Assembly (NCBI GenBank): GCA_002256425.1 | Contig: NKIZ01000001.1 | Span: 1,771,001-1,835,000 of the forward strand | Direction: 5' to 3' | Origin: Alphaproteobacteria bacterium PA2 | Lineage (GTDB): Bacteria; Pseudomonadota; Alphaproteobacteria; Caulobacterales; Caulobacteraceae | DNA: 64,000 nucleotides | In this document: in pieces, positions 17,765-27,280 of the stretch | How the letters are laid out: each line of letters starts with the position of its first letter | Numbering within the stretch: position 1 is the first letter of the stretch | Made by a program: the position numbers and the translations under genes | The notes under the pieces: model-generated | Database searches by the model: none | What the model was told of the DNA's origin: nothing | What the model saw: the letters and a program-made list of their open reading frames with translations, nothing else

Positions 17765-18691
17765 ATGTCGAACAAAAAGCCGCTTTCCTTTCAGGGTCTT
17801 ATCCTGAAGCTCCATGACTATTGGAGCGCGCAGGGATGCGTGATTCTGCAGCCTCACGATGTAGAGGTCGGGGCAGGGACCCTCCACCCCGCCACGGTTC
17901 TGCGGGCGCTCGGCCCAAAGCCCTGGCGGGCGGCCTATGTTCAGCCGTCGCGGCGGCCCGGAGACGGCCGCTATGGGGAAAACCCCAACCGCCTGCAGCA
18001 CTATTACCAGTACCAGGTCATACTGAAGCCGAACCCCGAGAACCTGCAGGAGCTCTATCTGGGCAGCCTTGAGGCCATCGGCCTGGACACCCGCCAGCAT
18101 GACATCCGCTTTGTCGAGGACGACTGGGAAAACCCGACGGTCGGCGCCTGGGGGCTGGGCTGGGAAGTCTGGTGCGACGGGATGGAAGTCACCCAGTACA
18201 CCTATTTCCAGCAGGTGGGCGGTCTGGATGTCTGGCCGGTAGCCGGGGAACTGACCTACGGTCTCGAACGTCTGGCCATGTACATCCAGAATGTGGATCA
18301 CTTCACGCAGCTGGCTTTCAATGATCCGGATGGCCCCGCGCCCATGACCTATGGCGATGTCTTCCTGGAAAACGAGCGGCAGCAATCCGAAGCCAACTTC
18401 CACCTCTATGACGTGGATACCTTGAAGCGGCAGTTCGAGGACATGGAGACCCAGGTTCCCAGGCTGCTGCAGGGGCGGGGGCCGCAGGGACAGGCGACTG
18501 TCCTGCCAGCCTATGATCATGTCCTGAAGGCCAGCCATCTGTTCAACCTGATGGACGCCCGGGGCGCCATCGCCGTGGCTGAACGGCAGAGCTATATCGG
18601 TCGCATCCGTGACCTGACCAAGATGTGCGCAGAGGCCTGGGTCGCCAATGAGGGCGGCAATGGATCATCGGCTCCGGCGGAGAAGGCCTGA
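17765..18691 (+). CDS. glyQ: Glycyl-tRNA synthetase alpha subunit
   Basis: 308 residues starting at ATG 17765 ([13 protein letters not shown]); the longer frame upstream covers the terminator hairpin and is rejected. It has the class II catalytic motifs of bacterial GlyRS alpha: [51 protein letters not shown] and [11 protein letters not shown]. With GlyS it charges tRNA-Gly as an alpha2beta2 enzyme. GlyS follows after 3 nt, so the two are co-translated. Confidence 0.97.
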   Translation: MSNKKPLSFQGLILKLHDYWSAQGCVILQPHDVEVGAGTLHPATVLRALGPKPWRAAYVQPSRRPGDGRYGENPNRLQHYYQYQVILKPNPENLQELYLGSLEAIGLDTRQHDIRFVEDDWENPTVGAWGLGWEVWCDGMEVTQYTYFQQVGGLDVWPVAGELTYGLERLAMYIQNVDHFTQLAFNDPDGPAPMTYGDVFLENERQQSEANFHLYDVDTLKRQFEDMETQVPRLLQGRGPQGQATVLPAYDHVLKASHLFNLMDARGAIAVAERQSYIGRIRDLTKMCAEAWVANEGGNGSSAPAEKA

Positions 18692-18694
18692 CCC

Positions 18695-20971
18695 ATGCCC
18701 CAGTTGCTGATCGAGCTCTTCTCGGAAGAAATCCCGGCCCGCATGCAGATCCAGGCTGCCCGGGATTTCGAGCGCATGGCGCGGGAAAAGCTGGCCGCTG
18801 AAGGCCTGTTGCCCGAGGGATTGAAGACATTTTCCGGCCCCCGTCGCCTGACCCTGGTGGCCGAAGGCCTGCCAGCTGCCCAGGGCGATCGCCACGAAGA
18901 GCGTAAAGGCCCTCGCGTTGGTTCGCCGGATGCAGCCATGTCCGGCTTCCTGCGTTCAACGGGTCTGAAAATGGCCGATCTGGTGGAGAAGGACGGGGTC
19001 TGGTTCGCCCACATTCATCGCGCGGGCCGCCCGACGACCGAGATCGTCGCGCAGATGATGGACGAGATCGTTCGCAACTTCCCATGGCCAAAGTCCATGA
19101 CCTGGGGCCGCGGAACCCTGCGTTGGGTCCGTCCGCTCAAACACGTGCTCTGCCTGTTCGATGGCGAGCGGGTGCCCTTTACCATTGATGAGGTCGAGAG
19201 CGTCGATTTCACCCGTGGCCACCGCTTCATGGGCTCGGGCCGGACCTTCAAGGTCAGGGATTTCGACAGCTATGTCGCCGGACTGGAGAAGCATTTCGTC
19301 ATCCTCGATCCGGAACTCCGCAAGGAGAAGATCCTCGAGGCGGCCAAGACCCTTTGCTTCGCGCGGAATCTCGAACTGGTGGAGGACGATGGCCTCCTCG
19401 ATGAGGTCGCCGGTCTCGCTGAATGGCCGACGCCTGTGCTGGGAAACATGGATCCAGCCTTCCTGGACCTGCCGCCCGAAGTGATCCGCACCTCCATGCG
19501 GACGCACCAGAAGTACTTCGCCGTCAGGGACGCGGCGACCGACAGGCTCGCACCGCACTTCATCACGGTCGCCAACATCGAAGCGGTGGATGGCGGCGCC
19601 GAGATTGCCCGCGGCAATGCAAAGGTGCTGTCAGCCCGTCTTTCAGACGCCCGGTTCTTCTGGGATGAGGATCGCAAGATCCGTCTTGAGGATCGGCTGG
19701 AAAAACTCCGTGGCGTGACCTTCCACGCCAAGCTTGGAACCCTGGCCGAGCGGGTCGAACGCCTGGAGCACCTGGCCAAAGCCATAGCCCCCCGGGTCGG
19801 CGCTGATCCTGTGAAGGCCGTGCTGGCTGCAAGGCTCTGCAAGGCCGATCTGACCACCGGCATGGTGGGAGAATTCCCGGAACTCCAGGGCCTGATGGGC
19901 GGTTACTACGCCCGTGCCGAGAAGATCAGCCCCGTTGTCGCTGACGCCGTCCGCGACCACTACCGTCCTGTGGGTGCCTCCGATGAGGCCCCTGATACGC
20001 CTGTCACCATGGCTGTGGCGCTTGCCGAGAAGATCGACACCCTTACGGCCTTCTTCGCCATCAACGAGAAGCCCACCGGTTCCAGGGATCCCTATGCCCT
20101 GCGCCGTGCAGCCCTGGGTGTGATCCGCATTCTTCTGGGGTCTGAATCCCGTGCGCCGGTACGGCAACTGGTCAATGACTGGTATGAGTCCCTACGGTGC
20201 TATGTGGACCCGGGCCGGGCCCTCTATATCTCGACCCGGCGGACAACGGGCTATCTGGGGCCGGAGTCCCGGGCGCCATCGCAGGTGTTCGCCGCCTACC
20301 TTGAGGAATTTGACGCCGCCCTCGTCGAGGGCGTGCCACAGGTCGTGACCACTAAGGACAATTTCGACATCCGGTTCGACCGTACGGCCGCCGCGGGCGA
20401 TCCCCCGGAAGGCGAGGTCATCTTCACCTTCCGTCGATACGCCGAGGTTTCGGAAGAGGTTCTGGCCTTCCTGGCGGACCGCCTGAAGGTGGCTTTGCGT
20501 GATCAGGGCAAGCGCCACGATCTGGTAGATGCGGTCTACGCCCTTGGCGATGACGACCTGGTTCGCATTGTGGCCCGGGTGGAAGCCCTGTCGGACTTCC
20601 TGGTGACCGAAAACGGCGCAAACCTGCTGGCGGGTTACAAGCGGGCGACCAATATCCTCAAGGCTGAGGAAAAGAAGGGCGCCCTTCCAGATGGCGACCC
20701 TGCGCCCATGGCTGGCGCGTCTTCCGAGGAACTGGCGCTCATCGAGGTGGTTGGGTCTGTTGAACCCAAGGTGGTTCAGGCGATCAATGCCGAAGACTTT
20801 GCCGCCGCCATGCGCGCCCTGGCGGGACTGCGTGGGCCGGTCGACGCCTTTTTCGAAAAAGTGCTGGTCAATTCCCAGGTCCCCGCTGAGCGGGAAAACC
20901 GACTGAAGCTGCTGATCCAGGTCCGCGACGCCATGGGCAGGGTCGCCGACTTCGGTCAGGTCAATAGCTAG
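18695..20971 (+). CDS. glyS: Glycyl-tRNA synthetase beta subunit
   Basis: 758 residues, longer than the roughly 690 of E. coli GlyS. It begins with LLIELFSEEIPARM and has the core HD-like region (KADLTTGMVGEFPELQG) and PYALRRAALGVIRILL near 466-481. The extra length sits around 484-590, where LGSESRAP and LGPESRAP repeat about 40 residues apart, suggesting a local duplication or insertion. The C-terminal anticodon-binding part (ANLLAGYKRATNIL) is intact. It binds tRNA-Gly and supports catalysis by GlyQ. The ppdK gene follows 12 nt later. Confidence 0.95.
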   Translation: MPQLLIELFSEEIPARMQIQAARDFERMAREKLAAEGLLPEGLKTFSGPRRLTLVAEGLPAAQGDRHEERKGPRVGSPDAAMSGFLRSTGLKMADLVEKDGVWFAHIHRAGRPTTEIVAQMMDEIVRNFPWPKSMTWGRGTLRWVRPLKHVLCLFDGERVPFTIDEVESVDFTRGHRFMGSGRTFKVRDFDSYVAGLEKHFVILDPELRKEKILEAAKTLCFARNLELVEDDGLLDEVAGLAEWPTPVLGNMDPAFLDLPPEVIRTSMRTHQKYFAVRDAATDRLAPHFITVANIEAVDGGAEIARGNAKVLSARLSDARFFWDEDRKIRLEDRLEKLRGVTFHAKLGTLAERVERLEHLAKAIAPRVGADPVKAVLAARLCKADLTTGMVGEFPELQGLMGGYYARAEKISPVVADAVRDHYRPVGASDEAPDTPVTMAVALAEKIDTLTAFFAINEKPTGSRDPYALRRAALGVIRILLGSESRAPVRQLVNDWYESLRCYVDPGRALYISTRRTTGYLGPESRAPSQVFAAYLEEFDAALVEGVPQVVTTKDNFDIRFDRTAAAGDPPEGEVIFTFRRYAEVSEEVLAFLADRLKVALRDQGKRHDLVDAVYALGDDDLVRIVARVEALSDFLVTENGANLLAGYKRATNILKAEEKKGALPDGDPAPMAGASSEELALIEVVGSVEPKVVQAINAEDFAAAMRALAGLRGPVDAFFEKVLVNSQVPAERENRLKLLIQVRDAMGRVADFGQVNS

Positions 20972-20983
20972 GAGATATCCGCG

Positions 20984-23680
20984 ATGTCGACCGATACGAT
21001 GGCCAAGGCGCGCTGGGTCTATTCCTTTGGCGGCGGCCACGCCGACGGCGACTCCTCCATGAAGGAAATCCTGGGCGGCAAGGGCGCCAATCTGGCGGAA
21101 ATGTCAGCCCTGGGCCTGCCGGTGCCGCCCGGCTTCACCATCACGACCGAGGCCTGCAACCACTATTACGACAATGACAAACGCTATCCGGCGGACCTGA
21201 AGGACCAGGTCGCATCCGGGCTGGCGACGGTGGAAAAGCTGACAGGCAAGGCCTTTGGCGATCCGCAGAACCCCCTGCTGGTTTCCGTGCGCTCCGGCGC
21301 CCGGGCATCCATGCCGGGCATGATGGACACAGTCCTCAATCTTGGCCTGAATGACCAGACCGTCGAAGGTCTGGCCAAGCTGGCCGGCGACCGCCGCTTC
21401 GCCTTCGACAGCTATCGCCGCTTCATCCAGATGTTCTCGAATGTGGTGCTCAACATTGACCACCATGTGTTCGAGGAGATCCTTGATGAGCACAAGGACC
21501 GGCTGGACCTCTATGTGGACACGGCCCTGTCGGCAGATGACTGGGAAAATGTTGTCCGGGACTACAAGGCCGTCGTGGAGAAGGAGAGGGGAGAGCCCTT
21601 CCCGCAGGACCCGCAGGCCCAGCTGTGGGCGGCCATTGGCGCCGTATTCTCAAGCTGGATGAATGACCGCGCCAAGTTCTACCGGCGCATGCACGATATC
21701 CCGGAAAGCTGGGGCACCGCCGTCAATATCCAGTCGATGGTGTTCGGTAATATGGGCGACACCTCGGCCACCGGGGTTGCCTTCACCCGCAATCCCTCGA
21801 CGGGCGACAAGTCCCTTTACGGCGAATTCCTGATCAATGCCCAGGGCGAGGACGTGGTGGCCGGCATCCGCACGCCCCAGGCCCTGACCAGGGCGGCCCG
21901 CGAGGAGATGGGCGAGCGCGCCCTTTCCATGGAAGAGGCCATGCCGGAGGTGTTCGGGCAGTTCAAGTCGGTGGTGGAGCGCCTTGAGCACCACTATCGC
22001 GACATGCAGGACATCGAGTTCACCGTTGAGATGGGCCGGCTCTACATGCTGCAGACCCGCAACGGGAAGCGCACGGCCAAGGCGGCCCTGAAGATCGCCG
22101 TGGACATGGCGAGCGAAGGCCTCATCACCCAGGAAGAGGCGGTGATGCGGGTTGAACCCTCCAGCCTTGATCAGCTGCTGCACCCGACAATTGATCCGAA
22201 CTCTCCGCGCGACCTGATCACCTCGGGCCTGCCGGCTTCCCCGGGCGCCGCCACCGGCAAGATCGTCTTCGACGCCGATGAGGCCGAGCGGCTGGGAACG
22301 GCCGGCGAAGCCGTGATCCTGGTCCGCGAGGAGACCAGTCCGGAAGACATTCACGGAATGCATGCTGCGCGCGGCATTGTGACGGCGCGGGGCGGCATGA
22401 CCAGCCACGCCGCCGTCGTGGCGCGTGGCATGGGACGTCCCTGCGTCTCGGGCGCCGGAGAGATCCAGATCGACGAAGCCGCCGGTGTTTTCCGCGCCAG
22501 GAACCGCACCTTCAAGGCTGGCGACATCATCACCATCGACGGATCCAAGGGCGACGTCCTGTCCGGCCTGGTGCAGATGATCGAGCCTGAACTGACAGGC
22601 GACTTCGCGACCCTGATGGGGTGGGCTGACCAGTCCCGCCGTCTGAAGGTCCGCGCCAATGCGGAAACGCCCCTGGACGCCCGGACGGCCCGGCAGTTCG
22701 GCGCCGAAGGCATCGGCCTTTGCCGCACCGAGCACATGTTCTTTGATGAAACCCGTATCGCCGCGGTCCGTGAAATGATCCTGGCTGACGACGAGGCTGG
22801 TCGGCGCAAGGCCCTGGCCAAGATCCTGCCCATGCAGCGGGCGGACTTCGTCGAGCTCTTCACCATCATGGAGGGGCTGCCGGTCACCATCCGGCTCCTC
22901 GACCCGCCCCTGCATGAATTCCTGCCTCATACGGCCGAAGACCTTGAAGCCGTCGCCAAGGCCACGGGGTTGGACGCTGACAAGCTGATGCGTCGGGCCA
23001 AGGAACTGCATGAGACAAACCCCATGCTGGGCCATCGGGGTTGCCGGTTGGGCGTTTCCTATCCTGAAATCTATGAAATGCAGGTGAGGGCGATCTTCGA
23101 GGCCGCTTGTGAAATCGCCGAAACAGGCAAGACCCCACCGGTGCCCGAGGTCATGCATCCCCTGGTCGCCAAGGGCGAGGAGATGAACTACCTGCGCAAG
23201 CTGACGGACCGGGTCGCTGAAGCAGTCATGGCTGAGCGTGGCCTGCGCATCACCTATCAGGTGGGCACCATGGTCGAATTGCCCCGGGCTGCCCTGAGGG
23301 CTGGCGATCTGGCCGAGACGGCCGAGTTCTTCTCCTTCGGCACCAATGACCTGACCCAGACAACCTTCGGCATCAGCCGCGACGACAGCGGCCGGTTCCT
23401 GAATGCCTATATCGAGAAGGGCATCTTCGATAAGGACCCCTTTGTCAGCCTGGACCAGGAAGGCGTCGGCGACCTGATCCGCATCGCGGCCGAGCGCGGC
23501 CGCAAGACCCGCCCGGACATCAAGATGGGAATTTGCGGAGAGCACGGCGGCGACCCTGCCTCCATCGCCTTCTGCGAGGATGTCGGCCTGGATTATGTGA
23601 GCTGCTCGCCCTACCGACTGCCCATTGCCCGGCTTGCCGCGGCGCAGGCGGCGATTGGCGAACGGGAAAAGGATCGGTAA
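20984..23680 (+). CDS. ppdK: Pyruvate, phosphate dikinase
   Basis: 898 residues with all three parts of the enzyme: an N-terminal ATP-grasp domain (MKEILGGKGANLAEM), the phosphohistidine domain with catalytic His475 in GGMTSHAAVVARG, and the C-terminal PEP/pyruvate barrel with the active-site Cys in KMGICGEHGGDP. It interconverts pyruvate + ATP + Pi and PEP + AMP + PPi, in gluconeogenesis or glycolysis. It lies 12 nt after glyS, a neighbourhood I remember as common in alphaproteobacteria. The stop codon is part of a palindrome, GTAAGCTTAC (23677-23686), with a second GGTAAGCTT 15 nt on. Confidence 0.97.
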   Translation: MSTDTMAKARWVYSFGGGHADGDSSMKEILGGKGANLAEMSALGLPVPPGFTITTEACNHYYDNDKRYPADLKDQVASGLATVEKLTGKAFGDPQNPLLVSVRSGARASMPGMMDTVLNLGLNDQTVEGLAKLAGDRRFAFDSYRRFIQMFSNVVLNIDHHVFEEILDEHKDRLDLYVDTALSADDWENVVRDYKAVVEKERGEPFPQDPQAQLWAAIGAVFSSWMNDRAKFYRRMHDIPESWGTAVNIQSMVFGNMGDTSATGVAFTRNPSTGDKSLYGEFLINAQGEDVVAGIRTPQALTRAAREEMGERALSMEEAMPEVFGQFKSVVERLEHHYRDMQDIEFTVEMGRLYMLQTRNGKRTAKAALKIAVDMASEGLITQEEAVMRVEPSSLDQLLHPTIDPNSPRDLITSGLPASPGAATGKIVFDADEAERLGTAGEAVILVREETSPEDIHGMHAARGIVTARGGMTSHAAVVARGMGRPCVSGAGEIQIDEAAGVFRARNRTFKAGDIITIDGSKGDVLSGLVQMIEPELTGDFATLMGWADQSRRLKVRANAETPLDARTARQFGAEGIGLCRTEHMFFDETRIAAVREMILADDEAGRRKALAKILPMQRADFVELFTIMEGLPVTIRLLDPPLHEFLPHTAEDLEAVAKATGLDADKLMRRAKELHETNPMLGHRGCRLGVSYPEIYEMQVRAIFEAACEIAETGKTPPVPEVMHPLVAKGEEMNYLRKLTDRVAEAVMAERGLRITYQVGTMVELPRAALRAGDLAETAEFFSFGTNDLTQTTFGISRDDSGRFLNAYIEKGIFDKDPFVSLDQEGVGDLIRIAAERGRKTRPDIKMGICGEHGGDPASIAFCEDVGLDYVSCSPYRLPIARLAAAQAAIGEREKDR

Positions 23681-23734
23681 GCTTACACTAGGTAAGCTTG
23701 GCGGGAGTCGCCGGGCCAGAAGAGGGCTGGGCCA

Positions 23735-24928
23735 TTGGCGCAATTTGATCCCGCTGCGGCGACCCAGGCCTATCTTGCCGTCCTGACGGAGGCGCAACAC
23801 GCCAAAGCGGTCGCCTACACCCAGGGCGGGCACTGGATGCTGCTCTGGGGCGCGCTCGCAGCCATCCTTGCAGCCGTTCTTGTCCTGCGGTCAGGTATTC
23901 TGGTCAGGGTCCGCACCTGGGTGGAAGCGGGCAGATCGAGACCGCTTCGCGCCGTTCTGGCCGTGGTGATTGTCGACAGTCTGCTGGAGTCTGTGCTTGT
24001 CCTGCCCTGGTCCGGCTATTCAGACTGGTGGCGTGAAAAGTCCTATGGCCTCTCGAGTCAGGGGTTTGGCGCCTGGCTCGGTGAGTGGGCCCTGACGAAT
24101 GTCCTTTCCCTCGTCCTGCTGCCGCTCCTTGTTCTTGGGCTCTATGTCCTCATCCGGCGCACGCAGAAGACCTGGTGGCTCTGGGGCGCCTTCCTGTCCG
24201 CCGGCTTCCTGATCCTCCTGATGATTGTCAGGCCGATTGTCGTTGAGCCCCTTTTCAACGACTACACCCCGGCGCCGCCCGGCCCGGTGAGGGACGCCGT
24301 GGTCGAGATGGCAAAGGCCAATGGCGTGCCGTCGGACAAGATCTTCATCTATGACGGCTCCAAGCAGTCAAACCGCTACACGGCTAACGTATCAGGGCTT
24401 TTCGGGACCGCCCGGGTGGCGATGAGCGATGTAATGTTCAAGAAGGACGCCGATCTTGCCGAAGTGAAAGGCGTCGTCGGTCATGAGATGGGACACTATG
24501 TCCACCATCACGTCCTTTGGTTCATGGCCGTTTATGGGTTACTGGCCCTGGCTGGATTTTTCGCCGTCGACCGCTTGTTCCCTCTGGTCCTCAAGTGGAC
24601 AGGCGCCAAGGGTGTTCAAGGCATAGCCGACCCTGCAGGCTTCCCCGTATTCGGCATCATCCTGACCTGCCTGGCCCTGGTGTCGACCCCCGTCCGGGTT
24701 TCCATGATCAGGATCGCCGAGACCGACGCTGACAGGTTTTCCCTGGCCCAGGTAAATGAACCCGATGGCCTTGCACGCGCTCTGGCCAAGACCATCGAGT
24801 ACAGGGCGGCCTCGCCCGGCAAGCTTGAGGAAGTCCTGTTCTATGATCACCCGGCGGTCAGCCGCCGGATCCGGATGGCCATGGACTGGAAGGCGACCCA
24901 TCCAGCCAACCCGCCGGCCAGGCCCTAG
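23735..24928 (+). CDS. M48 family (Ste24-type) membrane metalloprotease
   Basis: 397 residues with an M48 N-terminal membrane domain of about four helices (from roughly 33 to 175), the zinc motif HEMGH at 250-254, two later hydrophobic segments, and the third zinc ligand in ETDADRFSL. Relatives remove CAAX-type tripeptides in eukaryotes; bacterial members act in membrane protein quality control, with unknown substrates. The start is TTG at 23735, preceded by GAGGG, and gives the expected N-terminus (FDPAAATQAYL); the next ATG would remove conserved residues. Its TAG shares CTAG with the stop of the convergent KAS III-like gene. Confidence 0.9.
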   Translation: MAQFDPAAATQAYLAVLTEAQHAKAVAYTQGGHWMLLWGALAAILAAVLVLRSGILVRVRTWVEAGRSRPLRAVLAVVIVDSLLESVLVLPWSGYSDWWREKSYGLSSQGFGAWLGEWALTNVLSLVLLPLLVLGLYVLIRRTQKTWWLWGAFLSAGFLILLMIVRPIVVEPLFNDYTPAPPGPVRDAVVEMAKANGVPSDKIFIYDGSKQSNRYTANVSGLFGTARVAMSDVMFKKDADLAEVKGVVGHEMGHYVHHHVLWFMAVYGLLALAGFFAVDRLFPLVLKWTGAKGVQGIADPAGFPVFGIILTCLALVSTPVRVSMIRIAETDADRFSLAQVNEPDGLARALAKTIEYRAASPGKLEEVLFYDHPAVSRRIRMAMDWKATHPANPPARP

Positions 24929-26040
24929 CGCTTGCGGACGAAGACCGTTCCGGCCGAGTAACCCGCGCCGAACGAACAGATCAGACCCAGGTCTCCGGGC
25001 GCAAAGTCTTCGTTGGCGGAATGGAAGGCTATGACCGATCCGGCGGATGACGTGTTGGCGTATTCGTCAAGGATGATCACATTCTCCTCGCGGCTGGGGT
25101 CGCGGCCCAGCACCTTGCGGCCGATCATCTCGTTCATGTTGATATTGGCCTGATGCAGCCAGAGACGCTTGAGTGACGTTGGATCCAGCCCGAGGTCAGA
25201 AGCGTGTTCAAGGATCATTTCCGAGACCATGGGCACCACTTCGCGGAACACCTTGCGGCCCTCCTGGACGAAGAGCTTGTCCCGGGCGCCGATCCCCTCA
25301 GGGGCGGTCCGGTTGAGGAATCCGAAATTGTTGCGGATATTGTTGGAGAACTGGGTCTTCAGCCGCGTTCCCAGGATTTCCCATCCGCCCGTCGCCAGGT
25401 CGGCGCGCTCGACAATGATGGCTGTGGCCACATCGCCGAAGATGAAGTGGCTGTCGCGGTCGCAGAAATTCAGGTGACCAGATGTGATTTCCGGGTTCAC
25501 CACCAGCACAGCCCGGGCGGACCCTGAGGCGATATAGTCGACGGCGGTCTTGATCCCGAAGGTGGCGGAGGAGCAGGCGACATTCATGTCGAAGCCAAAG
25601 CCGTCAATACCCAGCTCCTGCTGGATCTCGATCGCCATGGCCGGATAGGCGCGTTGCATGTTGGAGGCGGCGCAAATGACGGCGTCGATCTGGCTGGCGT
25701 CCTTGCCCCATCGCGCGATTGCGTCCCGCGCTGCGGCCACGCCGATCTCGGCCATGATCGAGGGCTCGTCATTGCTGCGCTCAGCAATGATTGGGCGCAT
25801 GACCTTCGGATCGACAATTCCGCTGCGGTCGATGACATGTCGCGACTTGATGCCGGATGCCTTTTCGATGAAGGCCTCCGATGATGGCGTCAGGGCCTCT
25901 GTTTCTCCGGCGGCGATCGCCTCGGCATGCTCGGCATTATACGCCTCGACATAGGCATTGAAGGCCACGACCAGCTCGGCATTGGAGACGGTCTGCTCCG
26001 GCGTATAGAGCCCGGTAGCGGCGATGACGGCTGAATGCAT
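24925..26040 (-). CDS. Beta-ketoacyl-ACP synthase III-like protein (long FabH homologue)
   Basis: 371 residues, longer than the roughly 317 of housekeeping FabH. The thiolase-fold catalytic triad is present: Cys156 (NVACSSATF), His296 (LHQAN) and Asn329 (EYANTSSAG). Additional segments near the N-terminus (NAYVEAYNAEHAEAI) mark the long subfamily found in proteobacteria, thought to condense acyl-CoA primers with malonyl-ACP. I chose ATG 26040 because the sequence from HSAVIAATGLYTP aligns with the family; nine more residues upstream are possible. The actual primer is unknown. Neighbours give no clear pathway. Confidence 0.87.
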   Translation of the reverse strand: MHSAVIAATGLYTPEQTVSNAELVVAFNAYVEAYNAEHAEAIAAGETEALTPSSEAFIEKASGIKSRHVIDRSGIVDPKVMRPIIAERSNDEPSIMAEIGVAAARDAIARWGKDASQIDAVICAASNMQRAYPAMAIEIQQELGIDGFGFDMNVACSSATFGIKTAVDYIASGSARAVLVVNPEITSGHLNFCDRDSHFIFGDVATAIIVERADLATGGWEILGTRLKTQFSNNIRNNFGFLNRTAPEGIGARDKLFVQEGRKVFREVVPMVSEMILEHASDLGLDPTSLKRLWLHQANINMNEMIGRKVLGRDPSREENVIILDEYANTSSAGSVIAFHSANEDFAPGDLGLICSFGAGYSAGTVFVRKR

Positions 26041-26209
26041 GGGAAGGCTCCACGAAGTGCAATCCATCAGGATTGGAGAGGCACCGAAATAGCAGCTTTT
26101 CCCGGAAGGTCAGCAGGTTCTTCACCCCGAAAGGGCGGGCGGAGCCGGGAAATTCTGCCTAGGATGTCGCCAGTTCGCCGCTGAATCGAGACGGACCAAG
26201 GGGGATTTC

Positions 26210-27280
26210 ATGTCGGATCTGGCGCCGGTCGGCATTATCGAGGGCTATTATGGGGAGCCATGGTCCTGGGCGGCGCGGGCCGAGCAGGTCTACTTCCTTC
26301 AGCCCCATGGCCTCGAATTCTACATGTACGCCCCCAAGGCGGACGCCTTCCTGCGCAAGCGCTGGCGAGAGCCCCATCCGGACGGCCAGGCCCATTCCAT
26401 CAGCGAGTTCGCCACCCATTGCCGGCAGAGCGGGGTGCGCTTCGGGGTTGGACTCAGCCCGTTTGAACTCTATCGGGACTTCAATGCTGAAGCCCAGGCG
26501 GACCTGGCGGCCAAGCTCAAACACCTAGAGAGTCTGGGCGTGGAGGAACTGGGCATCCTTTTCGATGACATGCGCGGTGATCTGCCCGGCCTGGCCGACA
26601 CCCAGATCCGCATCGCCCACTGGATTGCCGAGCGCTCGTCAGCCAGCCGGATCATTCTCTGCCCCACCTATTACTCCGATGACCCCATGCTGGACCTTGG
26701 CTTCGGCCGCCGCCCCCCGGGCTATCTGGAAGCCATGGGGAAAGGGCTGGACCCGTCCATCCAGATGTTCTGGACTGGCGAGGAGGTCTGCGCCCGGGAA
26801 TACAGCCCCGCCCACCTCCAGCGGGTTGGAGACCAGATGCGCCGCAAGCCGGTGCTATGGGACAATTATCCCGTCAATGACGGCCCGCGCATGTCGCCCT
26901 TTCTGTTCATCAGGTCCGTGACCGGGCGTCCGGCGTCGATCCGGCCCCATCTGGCGGCTCACGCGGTAAACCCGGCCCTCCAGCCTGTCCTGTCTCGCAT
27001 CCCCATCCTGAGCCTGTTCGAGAGCTATGGCGTGGGTGAGGATTATCAGTATCTGGGGGCCTTCAACCGGGCGACCGAGGCAGTTCTGGGAGAAAGGCTG
27101 GCTTCGGATGTCCAGCGGCACCTCATGTTCCTGAATGACGTCGGTCTGGAAGGTCTGGGCGAACGGGTGGCCTGGCTCCGCCAGAGATATGCGGCGCATG
27201 ATCATCCCGCCGCCGTGGAAGTGGTGGACTGGCTTGATGGCCGCTGGCGTATGACCCGCGAGATGATGGATCACGCCTAG
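26210..27280 (+). CDS. GH84-type beta-N-acetylglucosaminidase
   Basis: 356 residues of the GH84 (O-GlcNAcase/hyaluronidase-like) barrel. GIIEGYYGEPWSW at the start, YMYAPKAD near 39, and the catalytic Asp pair 119-120 (ILFDDM) are diagnostic. Later CPTYYSDD and WTGEEVC fit substrate-binding loops, with DNYPVNDG near 223. The enzyme removes terminal GlcNAc by substrate-assisted catalysis. No signal peptide is visible, so it would act in the cytoplasm, which makes peptidoglycan fragments, sugars or a glycosylated protein possible substrates. The ATG at 26210 is preceded by an AGGGGGA ribosome site. The stop shares CTAG with the convergent adenine deaminase gene. Confidence 0.88.
   Translation: MSDLAPVGIIEGYYGEPWSWAARAEQVYFLQPHGLEFYMYAPKADAFLRKRWREPHPDGQAHSISEFATHCRQSGVRFGVGLSPFELYRDFNAEAQADLAAKLKHLESLGVEELGILFDDMRGDLPGLADTQIRIAHWIAERSSASRIILCPTYYSDDPMLDLGFGRRPPGYLEAMGKGLDPSIQMFWTGEEVCAREYSPAHLQRVGDQMRRKPVLWDNYPVNDGPRMSPFLFIRSVTGRPASIRPHLAAHAVNPALQPVLSRIPILSLFESYGVGEDYQYLGAFNRATEAVLGERLASDVQRHLMFLNDVGLEGLGERVAWLRQRYAAHDHPAAVEVVDWLDGRWRMTREMMDHA

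Noticed and set aside
21650..23833. 727-residue open frame on the minus strand
   Set aside because: It is antisense to ppdK, whose sequence is fully conserved; GC-rich third positions produce long shadow frames. Its translation has no recognisable domain.
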